Shown one piece after another: positions 26,099 through 35,775 of a stretch of DNA of 64,000 nucleotides. The notes under the pieces are model-generated. The model was not told the origin of the DNA, made no database searches, and saw nothing but the letters and a program-made list of their open reading frames with translations. The number at the start of each line of letters is the position of its first letter. The stretch's first letter is position 1. A program made the position numbers and the translations under genes. This DNA is from Microvirga lotononidis (GTDB taxonomy: Bacteria; Pseudomonadota; Alphaproteobacteria; Rhizobiales; Beijerinckiaceae). The stretch lies in contig NZ_CP141048.1 in assembly GCF_034627025.1 (NCBI RefSeq), positions 4,161,001 through 4,225,000 on the forward strand, written 5' to 3'.

Positions 26099-27198
26099 TC
26101 CGGTTGCTGATTGTCGACGACTCACCCCTGATGCGACGTCTTCTCGGCAATGTCTTCGCGGCCGAGCGGGATTTCGAGATCGCTTTCGCACGCAACGGTC
26201 TGGAGGCTTTAGAACAGATTCCCGTATTCAGTCCGGATGTCATCACGCTGGATATCCAGATGCCCGAGATGGATGGTTTGATCTGTCTGGACCGCATCAT
26301 GCTGGAGCATCCTTGCCCCGTCGTGATGGTCTCGTCTCTCACGACGGAAGGAGCAGACGCTACGCTCAAGGCTATCGACTTGGGAGCCGTCGATTTCATC
26401 ACTAAGCCGGGGAGGGCAGTCTCCCTGGAGATCGAGACGCTTGCTCCAATCCTCGTCGAGAAGGTCCGCGCTGCATCCCGGGCGCGCCTGCCGGGGACGT
26501 TGAGGCTGGCGGATCGGGTGCGATTGAGGAGCGGGTTGGATTTGAAACCGATGCCGGTCACGCAAAAGCCTCTTCGACCGCTGTCGGCCATACGCAGGAG
26601 CAGCAAGGCTAATTCCCCCGTTCGGAATCTTGTTCTCATCGGCACCTCAACGGGCGGCCCTCCGGCCCTGGATGCTCTGCTTTCGCGGCTTCCGCCAGAC
26701 TTCCCATATCCTGTGGTAGTGGCGCAGCATATGCCGGGATCGTTCACAGGGCCGCTTGCCCGCCGCCTGGACAAGTTGTGCGCGTTGAGCGTCGTGGAAG
26801 TCACGCGCCCGATGCCTCTCGAATGCGGAACCATCTACATCGGCAAGGGCGACGCAGACGTGATCGTCAGTATGCGCCCGGATGGTCCGGTCGTGCTGGC
26901 CGCCCCGTCCCTTCCCGAGCATCGTTGGCACCCGAGCGTCGACAGGCTCGTCGACAGTGCCATGCAACACTATTCCGCGTCCGGCTTGATCGGCGTGCTG
27001 ATGACCGGCATGGGAAGCGACGGTGCGCAGGCAATGACCCGGCTTCGAGAGCAAGGCGGACGCACGATTGCCGAATCGGAAGAAAGCGCTGTGGTCTGGG
27101 GCATGCCCGGCGAACTCGTCCGGCGAGGTGGCGCGGAAGTCGTCGTTCCCCTGGAGCAGATCGCCGATCGGATCATCGCCATGGCGCGGCTCCCATGA
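26095..27198 (+). CDS. cheB: Protein-glutamate methylesterase/response regulator CheB
   Basis: This 367-residue protein starts at a GTG overlapping the CheW stop. An N-terminal receiver domain (1-120) has VDDS acidic residues and the phosphoacceptor Asp53 in LDIQMPEMDG. A linker leads to the methylesterase domain (about 178-365) with the catalytic serine in GTSTGG (Ser185), the histidine in AQHMPGSFT and the aspartate in MTGMGSDGA. It demethylates or deamidates receptor glutamates when phosphorylated by CheA, providing adaptation together with CheR. Its stop overlaps the cheR start by 4 bases (ATGA). Confidence 0.93.
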   Translation: MIRLLIVDDSPLMRRLLGNVFAAERDFEIAFARNGLEALEQIPVFSPDVITLDIQMPEMDGLICLDRIMLEHPCPVVMVSSLTTEGADATLKAIDLGAVDFITKPGRAVSLEIETLAPILVEKVRAASRARLPGTLRLADRVRLRSGLDLKPMPVTQKPLRPLSAIRRSSKANSPVRNLVLIGTSTGGPPALDALLSRLPPDFPYPVVVAQHMPGSFTGPLARRLDKLCALSVVEVTRPMPLECGTIYIGKGDADVIVSMRPDGPVVLAAPSLPEHRWHPSVDRLVDSAMQHYSASGLIGVLMTGMGSDGAQAMTRLREQGGRTIAESEESAVVWGMPGELVRRGGAEVVVPLEQIADRIIAMARLP

Positions 27199-28079
27199 GC
27201 AAGCGTCAGCCGCCTGCTCGATCCGCTGAAGAGGGTCGGGAAACCGGAGAACATCTCAGCCCGGATGCGATCCGCAACCTTTGCGAGCTGCTCTACCGCC
27301 GCACCGGAATGATCTTCGGTGAAAGCAAGCGCTACTACATAGAAAGGCGCGTTGCAGACCGGATGTCCGCGACGGGGATGCGCACCTTCCCGACCTATTT
27401 CTCGCATGTTCAAGCGAGCGAGACCGAGATCGAGAGCCTGATCAACATCTTCACGGTCAATGAGACCTATTTTTATCGTGAGGAGAACCAGCTCCAATGC
27501 TTGGGCCGGTCCTTGTTGCCGAACATCGTACGGGATAGGAAACCCGGCGATCTCGTGCGCATCTGGTCGGTGCCATGCTCGACCGGCGAGGAGCCGTATT
27601 CGATCGCCATATGGCTTCTCGAGAACTGGCTGATGGTCGACGCCTACCATATCGAGATCGTCGGCTCCGATATCGACACGTGCGCTTTGCAGATGGCTGT
27701 AGCCGGTGATTATCGTGAGCGCGCATTGTCCCGTCTGCCGCCCGATGTGATCGAACGTTATTTCGAAAGTCCCTATAACAATTCGCGTAGGATCATTCAG
27801 GACATCCGGGAATCCGTGACGTTTACATCGGTCAATCTTGTCGATCGAGCGTCCGTCACGACCCAGGGCCGGTTCGATATCGTCTTCTGCCGCAATGTCC
27901 TGATCTATTTCGACGATGCATCGCGTCTTCTGGCAGCCAATCATCTCTACGATGCTTTGAATCCGGGCGGCTACATCTGTCTCGGCCATACGGAGTCGAT
28001 GAGCCGGATCTCGAACCGTTTCAGGCTTTGCCGTTTCGAGGATGCGATCGTTTATCAACCGCGGGAGGAGGATCGATGA
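27195..28079 (+). CDS. cheR: Chemotaxis protein methyltransferase CheR
   Basis: The open frame extends upstream into cheB, but the coupled ATG at 27195 gives 294 residues, normal for CheR. The N-terminal helical domain has the RRTGMIFGESKRYYIERRV segment; the SAM-binding domain has VPCSTGEEPYSIAI, FCRNVLIYFD and the closing LGHTES. It methylates receptor glutamates using S-adenosylmethionine. No tetratricopeptide extension is present. Overlapping starts and stops on both sides show tight coupling with cheB and cheA. Confidence 0.93.
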   Translation: MSKRQPPARSAEEGRETGEHLSPDAIRNLCELLYRRTGMIFGESKRYYIERRVADRMSATGMRTFPTYFSHVQASETEIESLINIFTVNETYFYREENQLQCLGRSLLPNIVRDRKPGDLVRIWSVPCSTGEEPYSIAIWLLENWLMVDAYHIEIVGSDIDTCALQMAVAGDYRERALSRLPPDVIERYFESPYNNSRRIIQDIRESVTFTSVNLVDRASVTTQGRFDIVFCRNVLIYFDDASRLLAANHLYDALNPGGYICLGHTESMSRISNRFRLCRFEDAIVYQPREEDR

Positions 28080-30055
28080 CGGACGACCTCCTTGAGCACT
28101 TCATCGTTGAGGCGCGCGAACTGGTTCAGCAGGCCACCGACGATCTCCTGGCTCTCGAACGCGATCCTGCCAGTGCCGTCCATCTGGATAGCGCCTTTCG
28201 AGCCATTCATACGCTGAAGGGCTCAGTGGGGCTGTTCGATTTCGCTCCCATGGGGCATGCGCTCCACGCGGCAGAGGATCTTTTAAGCGCGCTCAAAGGG
28301 CGACAAGCACGCCTCGACGGCGACGCGATCGACATCCTCCTTCAATGTATCGGCCAAACGGACCGCTGGGTTGGCTTCATCGAAGAAAGCGGGCAGCTTC
28401 CGCCGGAGGCCGTCGAAGAAGGACAATGCCTTGCAGGAGGGCTGCGGTCACAGCTTGGTCAGGAGAGCGAGGCACCTGCTCCCATGGTTCCCGTTGCCGA
28501 TATCGGGTGGGTCGATGCCTTACAAGCGACCATCGATGCGAAGGCGCGTGACGCTTCGCTCATAGCGGTCCGGTACAGCCCGAGGGTTGATTGTTTCTTT
28601 GCCGGCGACGATCCCCTGGCGCTTCTGCGATCGGTTCCGGACCTTGTGGCACTCCGCGTGGTCGGCAGGGACCCATGGCCTCCTCCCGCAGAGATCGATC
28701 CTTTCGCCTGCAACCTCCTGATCGAAGCAATATCCGCCGCTCCGTTCGATGCCGTGAAGGCCGTTTTCCGTTTCGTGCCTGATCAAGTGGCGATTCATGA
28801 TTTGAGCGCGCATGGGACCCGTGAGCCTGACAGAGCCGGAGCCGAGGGGCCTACAGGCCATGATCCGCTTGCATCCGATGGATCGGGTGCGCGGGTCATA
28901 AGGATCGATGCCACCCGGATCGATCGTCTCGCGGATCTCGTCGGAGAGATGGTCGTTGCCAAGAACGTCTTGGCGCATCTTGTCTCCCTAGGTGACGGAT
29001 TGGATCGGGCCGCTCTGGTCCAGGGCATTCAGACAAGTCATGCTGCCATCGATCGGTTGGTCGGTGACATGCATAGGGCAGTCATGGATGTGCGCATGAT
29101 GCCGATGCGCAAGGTTTTCCGGCGCTTTCCGCGGGCTGTTCGCGAGATCGCCGCGCAACTCGGAAAGACCGTCGATTTCTTCGTGGACGGCCACGATGTC
29201 GAGGCGGACAAATCTGTCGTGGAGGGCCTGTCCGAACCTCTGGTCCATGTGCTGCGCAATGCCGTTGCCCATGGTGCGGAGCCAGATGCAATGCGCCTCG
29301 CCACAGGAAAGCCAGCTAAAGCGAGGATCGATCTCCGCGCCCGCCGCGAAGCGGATTGGGTCGTTGTCGAAGTGAGCGACGATGGATCGGGCATCGATCC
29401 CGCGACGATCCGGCGGACAGCCCTGGGGCGTGGCGTCGTTTCAGGGGATCAGCTCGCTCGGATGAGCGATGCGGAGGTCACAGATCTGATCTTCGCTCCT
29501 GGGTTCTCGACCGCGGAAAAGGTTACGGATTTGTCCGGTCGCGGGGTAGGGATGGACGCGGTGCGCACTGCGGTCAAAAGGCTGGGCGGCCAGATCAGCG
29601 TTCACAGCGTGCCCGGGCGAGGAACGACGATCCGTTTTGCCCTGCCGCTCACCGTCGTCATGACAAAGGCCATGCTGATCCGCGTCGGGGGCGAGACCTA
29701 TGGAATCCCGATGGATGATATCTTGGAGACGACCTTCGTTCCGGCCTCTCGCATCCTACCCATCCAGGAAAGCGAGGCCTTTGTGCTGCGCGACCGGACG
29801 CTTCCATTGGTGCGGCTCGCCGATCTCCTCGACATCCCCTCCCAGGTTGTTCCCGGAACCGGTACAAAGGTCGTCGTCATGCGGGTTGAAGGTGAAAAAG
29901 TCGGACTCGCGGTCGATGGATTTGCCGAGCGCATGGATGTCCTGATGCGACCCATGACCGGCCTCCTGGCCGGAATGCCCGGACTTATGGGCACAACCCT
30001 GCTCGGTGACGGCGGCGTCCTCATGATTCTCGATGTCCCGGGGTTGATCGGATGA
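28076..30055 (+). CDS. cheA: Chemotaxis histidine kinase CheA
   Basis: This 659-residue protein starts at the ATG overlapping the cheR stop. An N-terminal Hpt domain has the phosphorylated histidine in IHTLKGS (His45). A divergent, short central part follows, then a dimerisation region (RIDRLADLVGEMVVAKN), the HATPase domain with HVLRNAVAHGAE (N box), VSDDGSGID (G1) and GRGVGMDAV (G2), and a C-terminal CheW-like domain (about 530-655). It autophosphorylates under receptor control and passes phosphate to CheB and the downstream CheY-like regulator. A classical P2 domain for CheY/CheB docking is not obvious. Confidence 0.93.
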   Translation: MTDDLLEHFIVEARELVQQATDDLLALERDPASAVHLDSAFRAIHTLKGSVGLFDFAPMGHALHAAEDLLSALKGRQARLDGDAIDILLQCIGQTDRWVGFIEESGQLPPEAVEEGQCLAGGLRSQLGQESEAPAPMVPVADIGWVDALQATIDAKARDASLIAVRYSPRVDCFFAGDDPLALLRSVPDLVALRVVGRDPWPPPAEIDPFACNLLIEAISAAPFDAVKAVFRFVPDQVAIHDLSAHGTREPDRAGAEGPTGHDPLASDGSGARVIRIDATRIDRLADLVGEMVVAKNVLAHLVSLGDGLDRAALVQGIQTSHAAIDRLVGDMHRAVMDVRMMPMRKVFRRFPRAVREIAAQLGKTVDFFVDGHDVEADKSVVEGLSEPLVHVLRNAVAHGAEPDAMRLATGKPAKARIDLRARREADWVVVEVSDDGSGIDPATIRRTALGRGVVSGDQLARMSDAEVTDLIFAPGFSTAEKVTDLSGRGVGMDAVRTAVKRLGGQISVHSVPGRGTTIRFALPLTVVMTKAMLIRVGGETYGIPMDDILETTFVPASRILPIQESEAFVLRDRTLPLVRLADLLDIPSQVVPGTGTKVVVMRVEGEKVGLAVDGFAERMDVLMRPMTGLLAGMPGLMGTTLLGDGGVLMILDVPGLIG

Positions 30056-30309
30056 GCGTGCGTTTGGAAGGTGCAGTCATCCTGCTCGAGGGGCCGTGCC
30101 GGGCGGAGGACGCCGAGCCCCTCCTTGCGTGGCTCCAAGCGGACGGAAGCCGCATTGTGGACCTGACAACCGCGGAGCATCTTCATGGAGCAGTGTTTCA
30201 GGTTTTGATGGCTTTGAATCCGGAGATTCGAGGAGAAGGAAAAGATGCTTTCGTTCGTGACTGGCTGAGCCCTATTCTAACGGCGGCAAAGCCTCATCGC
30301 CCGGAGTAG
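30052..30309 (+). CDS. Small STAS-like protein in the chemosensory operon
   Basis: This 85-residue protein has a start that overlaps the cheA stop (ATGA), which supports it being translated. The pattern of a short beta strand, acidic turn, then RIVDLTTAEHLHGAVFQVLMALNPEI resembles a minimal STAS (anti-sigma-factor-antagonist-like) domain, with Asp-Leu-Thr before the helix where STAS proteins carry their regulatory Asp-Ser/Thr. It could be a phosphorylation-dependent partner of the chemosensory proteins. The similarity is weak and based on the fold pattern only. Confidence 0.6.
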   Translation: MSVRLEGAVILLEGPCRAEDAEPLLAWLQADGSRIVDLTTAEHLHGAVFQVLMALNPEIRGEGKDAFVRDWLSPILTAAKPHRPE

Positions 30310-30426
30310 AACGGTGCCTGAGCAGTTGTCATTCCGTCCGTGTACTCTAAAAGATAAAATTACTTTTCTGTTTCAAGCAGAACCGGCCAATATTGGCCGT
30401 TGTGATCCCGCTGGCGGAGCATCTGA

Positions 30427-30810
30427 GTGCCTACAACCGTACTGATCGTCGACGACAGCAAGCTGGCGCGCATTGTCGCGGGCAAGGCCTTAAGCGCTCT
30501 GCAGCCCGAATGGGAGCGTATCGAGGCCGGCAATGCGCACGATGCTCTGGCGACCTTCCGCGAGAAGAAGATCGACATCGCGATGATCGACTTCAACATG
30601 CCGGACAAAGATGGGCTGGAACTGGCGGCCGAGTTGCGAGCCCTCCAACCGACGATGCCTATTGCGGTCATCACCGCCAATATTCAGGATGAAGTGATTG
30701 CCCGCGCAAGAGAGGTGAATGCCACATTTGTGAGCAAGCCTCTGACGGAGGATAGCTTGAGAGGGTTCATCGCGGGAGCCGCTTTGCGCCTTCGGTCGGG
30801 CGGCGCATGA
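30427..30810 (+). CDS. Single-domain response regulator, CheY-like
   Basis: This 127-residue receiver domain starts at a GTG. VLIVDDSKLAR supplies the acidic pair, Asp55 in MIDFNMPDKDG is the phosphoacceptor, VITANIQ has the switch Thr, and VSKPL has the conserved lysine. There is no output domain, so it acts by protein contact, probably on the flagellar motor or another CheA target. It overlaps the following cheC-like gene by 4 bases. A gap of 117 bases separates it from the STAS-like gene; no separate promoter was identified there. Confidence 0.9.
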   Translation: MPTTVLIVDDSKLARIVAGKALSALQPEWERIEAGNAHDALATFREKKIDIAMIDFNMPDKDGLELAAELRALQPTMPIAVITANIQDEVIARAREVNATFVSKPLTEDSLRGFIAGAALRLRSGGA

Positions 30811-31451
30811 GCATGATGAGCGGTGGTGTCCTCCTATCCGATCTCGAACACGATGCTCTGACGGAAATCGTCAATATCGGGGTCAGCCGTGCCGCTTCGA
30901 GCCTGCGCAAGATGGTCGGCGAAGAGGTCCTTCTGTCGGTTCCCTCCATCGAGATCATGGCTCCTCAGAACGCAGCCCGCCTCATCGGCGAGCGCGAAAC
31001 GGACAGCCTCGTTGCTATCCAGCAGCAGTTCGAAGGTGCCTTCTCCGGGCGGGCGCTGTTGATTTTTCCCGAGGCGACCAGCTTCGATCTCGTCAAGGCC
31101 ATCATCGGGAACGACGTGCCGCCGGAGCAGATCGTCGAGATGGAGCAGGAAGCTCTGGCGGAGACAGGCAACATTATACTGAATGGCTGCCTTGCGACCA
31201 TGGCGAACATGCTGAAGCGCTCCCTCAATATCTCGCTGCCGGAGGTCATTCGCGGCGACGGTATGAGGCTCTTCACGGATGCGCATGAATCTTCCGATGA
31301 AGGACTCGTTCTTTTCCTCTACATCAATTTCTCCGTCCGGAACCGCGATATTCGAGGTTATATCGCCATGCTGATGGATTTGCCGTCGCTCTCAGCGCTC
31401 AAGGAACTGATCGCGTGCTTCATCGACCGGGTCATGGGAGACGAGGCTTAG
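30807..31451 (+). CDS. cheC: CheC-family phosphatase
   Basis: This 214-residue protein starts in the ATGA overlap with the receiver gene. It has the two CheC/CheX/FliY active-site helices: LTEIVNIGVSRAAS near residue 18 and EALAETGNIILNGCLATMAN near residue 115, each with the conserved E-x3-N pattern. CheC proteins dephosphorylate CheY-P and, in some species, bind CheD, for which no gene is present here. It probably resets the receiver encoded just before it. Confidence 0.85.
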   Translation: MSMMSGGVLLSDLEHDALTEIVNIGVSRAASSLRKMVGEEVLLSVPSIEIMAPQNAARLIGERETDSLVAIQQQFEGAFSGRALLIFPEATSFDLVKAIIGNDVPPEQIVEMEQEALAETGNIILNGCLATMANMLKRSLNISLPEVIRGDGMRLFTDAHESSDEGLVLFLYINFSVRNRDIRGYIAMLMDLPSLSALKELIACFIDRVMGDEA

Positions 31452-31492
31452 ACGATGGTCTCCAAGATTCGCCTCTACGTTTCTTACCGCAT

Positions 31493-34255
31493 ATGACGGC
31501 GCCAATCCTATCTCAGGGTGAAGCACGGAAGGCTATCGAAGCCGCCGCCGGAGAGCTGCGCTTCATGGCAGGTCGGGTTTTCGGGGCTTTCGAGAAATCC
31601 GGGCTCCCGATGATCGCGACGGATCCCCGAGCTCCGGACAATCCGATCGTGTACGTCAACGATGCCTTCTGCAAGGTCACCGGTTATTCGCCGGAGGAGG
31701 CGATCGGGAGGAACTGCCGCTTCCTCCAGGCTCCCCGGGTGGACGATAATACCGTCACGCGAATTCGAGAAGCGATCTCGGCTGGGAGGGCAATCTCGGC
31801 TGAACTGCTCAATCGTCGCAAGGACGGAACGGAATTCTGGAACCATCTTTTCATTACGCCTATCTCCGATGGAGGCAGCGATCCTCGGTTTTTCCTGGCG
31901 ACCCAGGTCGATGTCACCCAGGCCTACGAGTCACGAACGGTGCAGGCTGCGCTCGAGGCGAGCCAGAAGGAGCTTGACCAGACCAACGAGCGGCTTCGGC
32001 TTACGCTGACCGTTGCCGGAACAGGAGGCTCGTGGGATTGGGACATTCCGAACGGACGCTTGACCGGGGATGCGCGCTTCGCCGCGCTTCATGACCTGAA
32101 TTCCTCCGAGGCGGCAAAAGGGCTGCCGACCGAGGCCTTTTTCAAGGCGATTCACCCGGACGATCGCCGCAGAATTCGCCTTGCCGTCGGTGGCATTCTC
32201 AACGGGGCGGAGATCTTTTCGAAAGAATATCGTCTGTTGGCCTCGGACGGTTCGGTCCGCTGGGCGCTGGCGCGGGGACGTTGCCACTATGGCAATGACG
32301 ACAGGCCCGTGCAGTTTACGGGCGTCGTTACGGACATCACCGAACAGAAGCATGTCGAGGAGCGTCTTCGAATTGCGCAGAGTGCCGGCGGCATCGGGAC
32401 GTTCGAGTATGTGGATGGCTACGCCACCGTGAACGTTTCGGCGGAGTTCTGTCGTCTCCTCGGACTTCATGCCAGCAACGTTCTCCCGGTTCGGACGGTC
32501 AATTCCCTCATCGAGCCAGGCGATCGCGTCCTCGTGGAGCAGAGTTCTGGCGGTGGTGCCTCCTATGTCGAGTTCCGGATAAGACGCGCGGATGACAAGA
32601 AGCTTCGCTGGCTCGCCCGCAGGGGCGAGTATGTGCGCGATGCGGAAACGGCCGGGTTACGCTTCATCGGCGTCATCTACGACATCACGGCAGCCAAGGA
32701 ATCGGAGGCGAGGCTCCGAGAGCTGAACGAGAAGCTCGAAAACCGCGTCGAGGAGCGCACTCGCGAGCGCGACCGACTCTGGAGCTTGTCGAGCGATCTG
32801 TTCAGCGTTTGCGACAGCGGCGGCTATCTCAGTGCCGTGAATCCAGCCTGGACGGAACTCCTGGGATATCGGGAGGACGAGATCGTCGGAACCCGGGTCG
32901 ATGCCTGGATCCACGAAGAGGATCGGGAATTGGGCAACACCCTGCTTGAGACCTTGAAACAGGGCAAGGCGATTACCGACATCGATCTTCGCGTTCCGGC
33001 GAAGGACGGGTCCCATCGGTGGATCAACTGGACCTTCGCTCCCGCAGAGAACGTCTTCTATAGCGTCGGCCGCGACGTGACCCAGCGCAAGCAGCTTGAG
33101 GACCAGCTTCGGCAAAGCCAAAAGATGGAGGCTGTCGGGCAGCTGACGGGTGGTATCGCCCACGATTTCAACAATCTTTTGACCGGCATCGTCGGCTCGC
33201 TCGATCTTCTGCAATCGCGCATGGCGCAAGGGCGGCTCGAGCGACTTGATCGCTATATCAACGCGGCGACGGTCTCGGCCAACCGCGCCGCCGCGCTGAC
33301 GCATCGTCTTCTGGCTTTCGCCCGGCGGCAGCCGCTCGATCCGAAGCCGGTCGAAGCCAATCGGCTGATCCTTTCGATGGAGGAACTTCTTCGACGGACA
33401 TTGTCTGAGGCGATCCAGCTCAGGATATCCGCGTGCGAGGGTCTTCCACTGACGCTTTGCGATCCTAACCAACTGGAAAGCGCCATTCTCAATCTTGCGA
33501 TCAACGCCCGGGATGCCATGCCGGACGGCGGGGTGCTCACCATCGAGACGTCGATCTCAAAGCTTGATCGCACCTGTGCCGCGTCACAGCAGGGTATTGT
33601 CCCAGGCCGTTATGTCACGATCAGCGTCTCCGACACGGGAACCGGCATGCCTGCCGATGTGCTGGCGCAGGCTTTCGATCCGTTCTTCACGACAAAGCCG
33701 CTCGGCGAAGGAACGGGCCTCGGCTTGTCCATGGTTTACGGTTTCGCAAAGCAGTCCGAAGGCCATGTCCGGATCTACAGCGAGGTTGGGCAAGGCACGA
33801 CGGTGACGATCTACCTTCCGTGCCACGCGGGGGAACTGGACGGTGAGGTCCCGGCGCCTGCGTCGAGCGAAACTCATCGGGCCGGGGCGGGGGAGACGGT
33901 CCTGGTCGTCGAGGACGAGCCGGTCGTCCGCTCCCTCATCCTCGAAGTCTTGGCTGATCTCGGATACCAGGCTTTGGAAGCGATGGACGGCCCGTCGGGC
34001 CTCAAGATCCTGGAGTCGAAGCAGCGGGTCGATCTGCTCGTCAGTGATGTGGGTCTTCCTGGTCTGAACGGTCGCCAACTCGCCGATCATGCCCGTCTAG
34101 TGCGACCTCACCTGAAGGTGCTCTTCATCACGGGCTATGCCGAGCAGGCCGCCATCGCATCCGGATTCCTGGCGCCTGGCATGGAGATGATCACGAAACC
34201 CTTCGCCATTGAGGATCTGGCTGCACGGATCCGCGAAATCCTCGCAAAGGGCTGA
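31493..34255 (+). CDS. LOV-domain hybrid histidine kinase
   Basis: The ATG at 31493 gives 920 residues; the open frame upstream overlaps cheC and reads as shadow. Domains in order: a LOV domain (about 33-140) with the flavin-adduct motif GRNCRFLQ, Cys75 being the photoactive cysteine; three further PAS/PAC domains (about 160-280, 290-400, 430-540); a histidine-kinase core with [14 protein letters not shown] (His557); an HATPase domain with [18 protein letters not shown] and GTGLGLS; and a C-terminal receiver domain with Asp852 in [14 protein letters not shown] domains bind FMN and form a cysteinyl adduct under blue light. The protein is soluble. It follows cheC by 41 bases in the same direction, so light input to the chemosensory system is plausible, although that link is inferred. 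Confidence 0.9.
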   Translation: MTAPILSQGEARKAIEAAAGELRFMAGRVFGAFEKSGLPMIATDPRAPDNPIVYVNDAFCKVTGYSPEEAIGRNCRFLQAPRVDDNTVTRIREAISAGRAISAELLNRRKDGTEFWNHLFITPISDGGSDPRFFLATQVDVTQAYESRTVQAALEASQKELDQTNERLRLTLTVAGTGGSWDWDIPNGRLTGDARFAALHDLNSSEAAKGLPTEAFFKAIHPDDRRRIRLAVGGILNGAEIFSKEYRLLASDGSVRWALARGRCHYGNDDRPVQFTGVVTDITEQKHVEERLRIAQSAGGIGTFEYVDGYATVNVSAEFCRLLGLHASNVLPVRTVNSLIEPGDRVLVEQSSGGGASYVEFRIRRADDKKLRWLARRGEYVRDAETAGLRFIGVIYDITAAKESEARLRELNEKLENRVEERTRERDRLWSLSSDLFSVCDSGGYLSAVNPAWTELLGYREDEIVGTRVDAWIHEEDRELGNTLLETLKQGKAITDIDLRVPAKDGSHRWINWTFAPAENVFYSVGRDVTQRKQLEDQLRQSQKMEAVGQLTGGIAHDFNNLLTGIVGSLDLLQSRMAQGRLERLDRYINAATVSANRAAALTHRLLAFARRQPLDPKPVEANRLILSMEELLRRTLSEAIQLRISACEGLPLTLCDPNQLESAILNLAINARDAMPDGGVLTIETSISKLDRTCAASQQGIVPGRYVTISVSDTGTGMPADVLAQAFDPFFTTKPLGEGTGLGLSMVYGFAKQSEGHVRIYSEVGQGTTVTIYLPCHAGELDGEVPAPASSETHRAGAGETVLVVEDEPVVRSLILEVLADLGYQALEAMDGPSGLKILESKQRVDLLVSDVGLPGLNGRQLADHARLVRPHLKVLFITGYAEQAAIASGFLAPGMEMITKPFAIEDLAARIREILAKG

Positions 34256-34424
34256 TCGATATTGAGGCACTTCTCATCGTCAAAGCCTGCAAACTCGTAA
34301 CGGACATAGGTACGCAGTGCGGATAGACAAAAAATTCGTGCCGTAAGGGGATGCGCAGTCCTACAGATATCTGAGCAACGGGGGAGTGTTCACGGCATCC
34401 TCGTCAAGGCCACGTAAATGTGTA

Positions 34425-34448
34425 AAGCCGCAGCAGGCGCTGCGGCTT
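34425..34448. terminator. Strong hairpin between convergent genes
   Basis: A 10-bp perfect stem AAGCCGCAGC/GCTGCGGCTT with an AGGC loop lies between the plus-strand kinase (ends 34255) and the minus-strand RTX gene (ends 34506). It is closer to the RTX gene and probably serves as its terminator; the T-tract is weak on both strands. Confidence 0.55.
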
Positions 34449-34505
34449 GAACACTGATGCTGTTGAAGGCGTATTGCTGCCGACAGTATTTGACCGCGGC
34501 CCAGC

Positions 34506-35348
34506 TCAGACGATAAAGAAATCCTTCTCTGTGATCGGAAGATGCTTCGAGAGCTTTGCGATCAGCTTCTTCGCAGCCGATCCCGTGCCGTCAGGGTCGT
34601 AATACAGGTCGCCAGTATGATCATTGTAAATGATTCGGTCGTTTTTGTCGTGCGCTGCGCTACCCGTCCAGAATGCACTCGCCTTCAGTCGCCCCAGAGG
34701 GCCAAGTTTGGTGAAGACATCTTTCTCCAAGTGGATGCTGTCGTACTTCACAGAGAAATCCATGATCGTGTCCACGTTGGATTTAACCGGATTATTCTCG
34801 AAAAGGAATATGTCGGAGCCGGTTCCGCCCTTCAATGTGTCATTGCCAAGTCCGCCGGACAGATAATCATTTCCGGTTGAGCCCGATAGCTTGTCATTGC
34901 CACGACCGCCGTACAGCCTATCGTTACCGCTGCCACCGTCGATGCGGTCGTTGCCGCCGTATCCCTTGATCATGTCATTTCCGGTCCCGCCGGAGATGCT
35001 GTCATTGCCATCATTTCCCAAAAGCCAATCGTCGCCGTTTCCACCGTCGATGGCGACCGCACCGTATTGGTAGCGAGGCGTGGTCAGGTCAACGATATCG
35101 TTTCCATCGCCGCTGAAGATCTGCGTTACGTTGATCAAACGCGGTGTGTCCGTGTTCGATGTGTCGAGATAAATCAGGTCTGCATCAGCCGTGCCGAAGA
35201 TGGTAAAGGAGTCGCTCGCATCGCCCCAGGTTGCGAGGCTTGCACGCCCATATACCTGGGTCGACGTGCCGGACGTAGGTTCGCCAAGCGTCCCCATGTC
35301 GGTGAACGCGTCGAACTTGAAAGTTCCGTCCCAATTCAGAAATTGCAT
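34506..35348 (-). CDS. RTX (hemolysin-type calcium-binding repeat) protein
   Basis: This 280-residue acidic protein has about eight GGxGxDxL/I-type nonapeptides between residues 95 and 185 (for example GGNGDDWLLG, GGSGNDRLYG, GGTGSDIFLF). These bind calcium and fold as a parallel beta roll outside the cell. The stretch after the repeats (DTIMDFSVKYDSIHLEKDVF) is typical of the C-terminal region recognised by type I secretion systems. No enzymatic domain was recognised in the first 90 residues. No ABC/membrane-fusion secretion genes lie nearby, so export must use a transporter encoded elsewhere. Confidence 0.85.
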   Translation of the reverse strand: MQFLNWDGTFKFDAFTDMGTLGEPTSGTSTQVYGRASLATWGDASDSFTIFGTADADLIYLDTSNTDTPRLINVTQIFSGDGNDIVDLTTPRYQYGAVAIDGGNGDDWLLGNDGNDSISGGTGNDMIKGYGGNDRIDGGSGNDRLYGGRGNDKLSGSTGNDYLSGGLGNDTLKGGTGSDIFLFENNPVKSNVDTIMDFSVKYDSIHLEKDVFTKLGPLGRLKASAFWTGSAAHDKNDRIIYNDHTGDLYYDPDGTGSAAKKLIAKLSKHLPITEKDFFIV

Positions 35349-35775
35349 AATGCTGACCTCAACCGATGACTTGGCCCCGTTGCTGACGCGTGATTTCTCT
35401 GAGCAACTAGAAGAGAATTGCTGTTATACGTCGCAAAAGCATATGTGGTGAATGCAACGTCATTAAAGACACTTAAACGTGTATCACACTTAAAGATGAT
35501 ATCTCTAAAACTGGAAGTATTATGCGCCTAATTCTAAAATGGTATTTGTTATGTAAAACCAAATCCGCTGGCTATAATTGATATATACCGAAAAATTGAT
35601 CTACTCACATGGAATGGCCGGATCCGGATGCTAGGGTTTCAAGGGCCGCCAGGTCACTCTGACTGGTTACCCCTAACGCGCTTAGGCAGCTTCACTTTAT
35701 CTCACTTAGGTTTCCTGTCCTCAGCAGGCATGCTGATCTGATCATCTCCAGACGGCTCCAACTTTAGCGTGAGGC
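35349..35775. other. AT-rich intergenic region with a direct repeat
   Basis: These 427 bases lie between divergent genes and are markedly AT-rich at 35440-35600. The 9-mer ACACTTAAA occurs at 35469-35477 and again at 35486-35494, a 17-base period, upstream of the minus-strand RTX gene. This could be a regulator-binding direct repeat. No small gene is supported. Confidence 0.5.
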
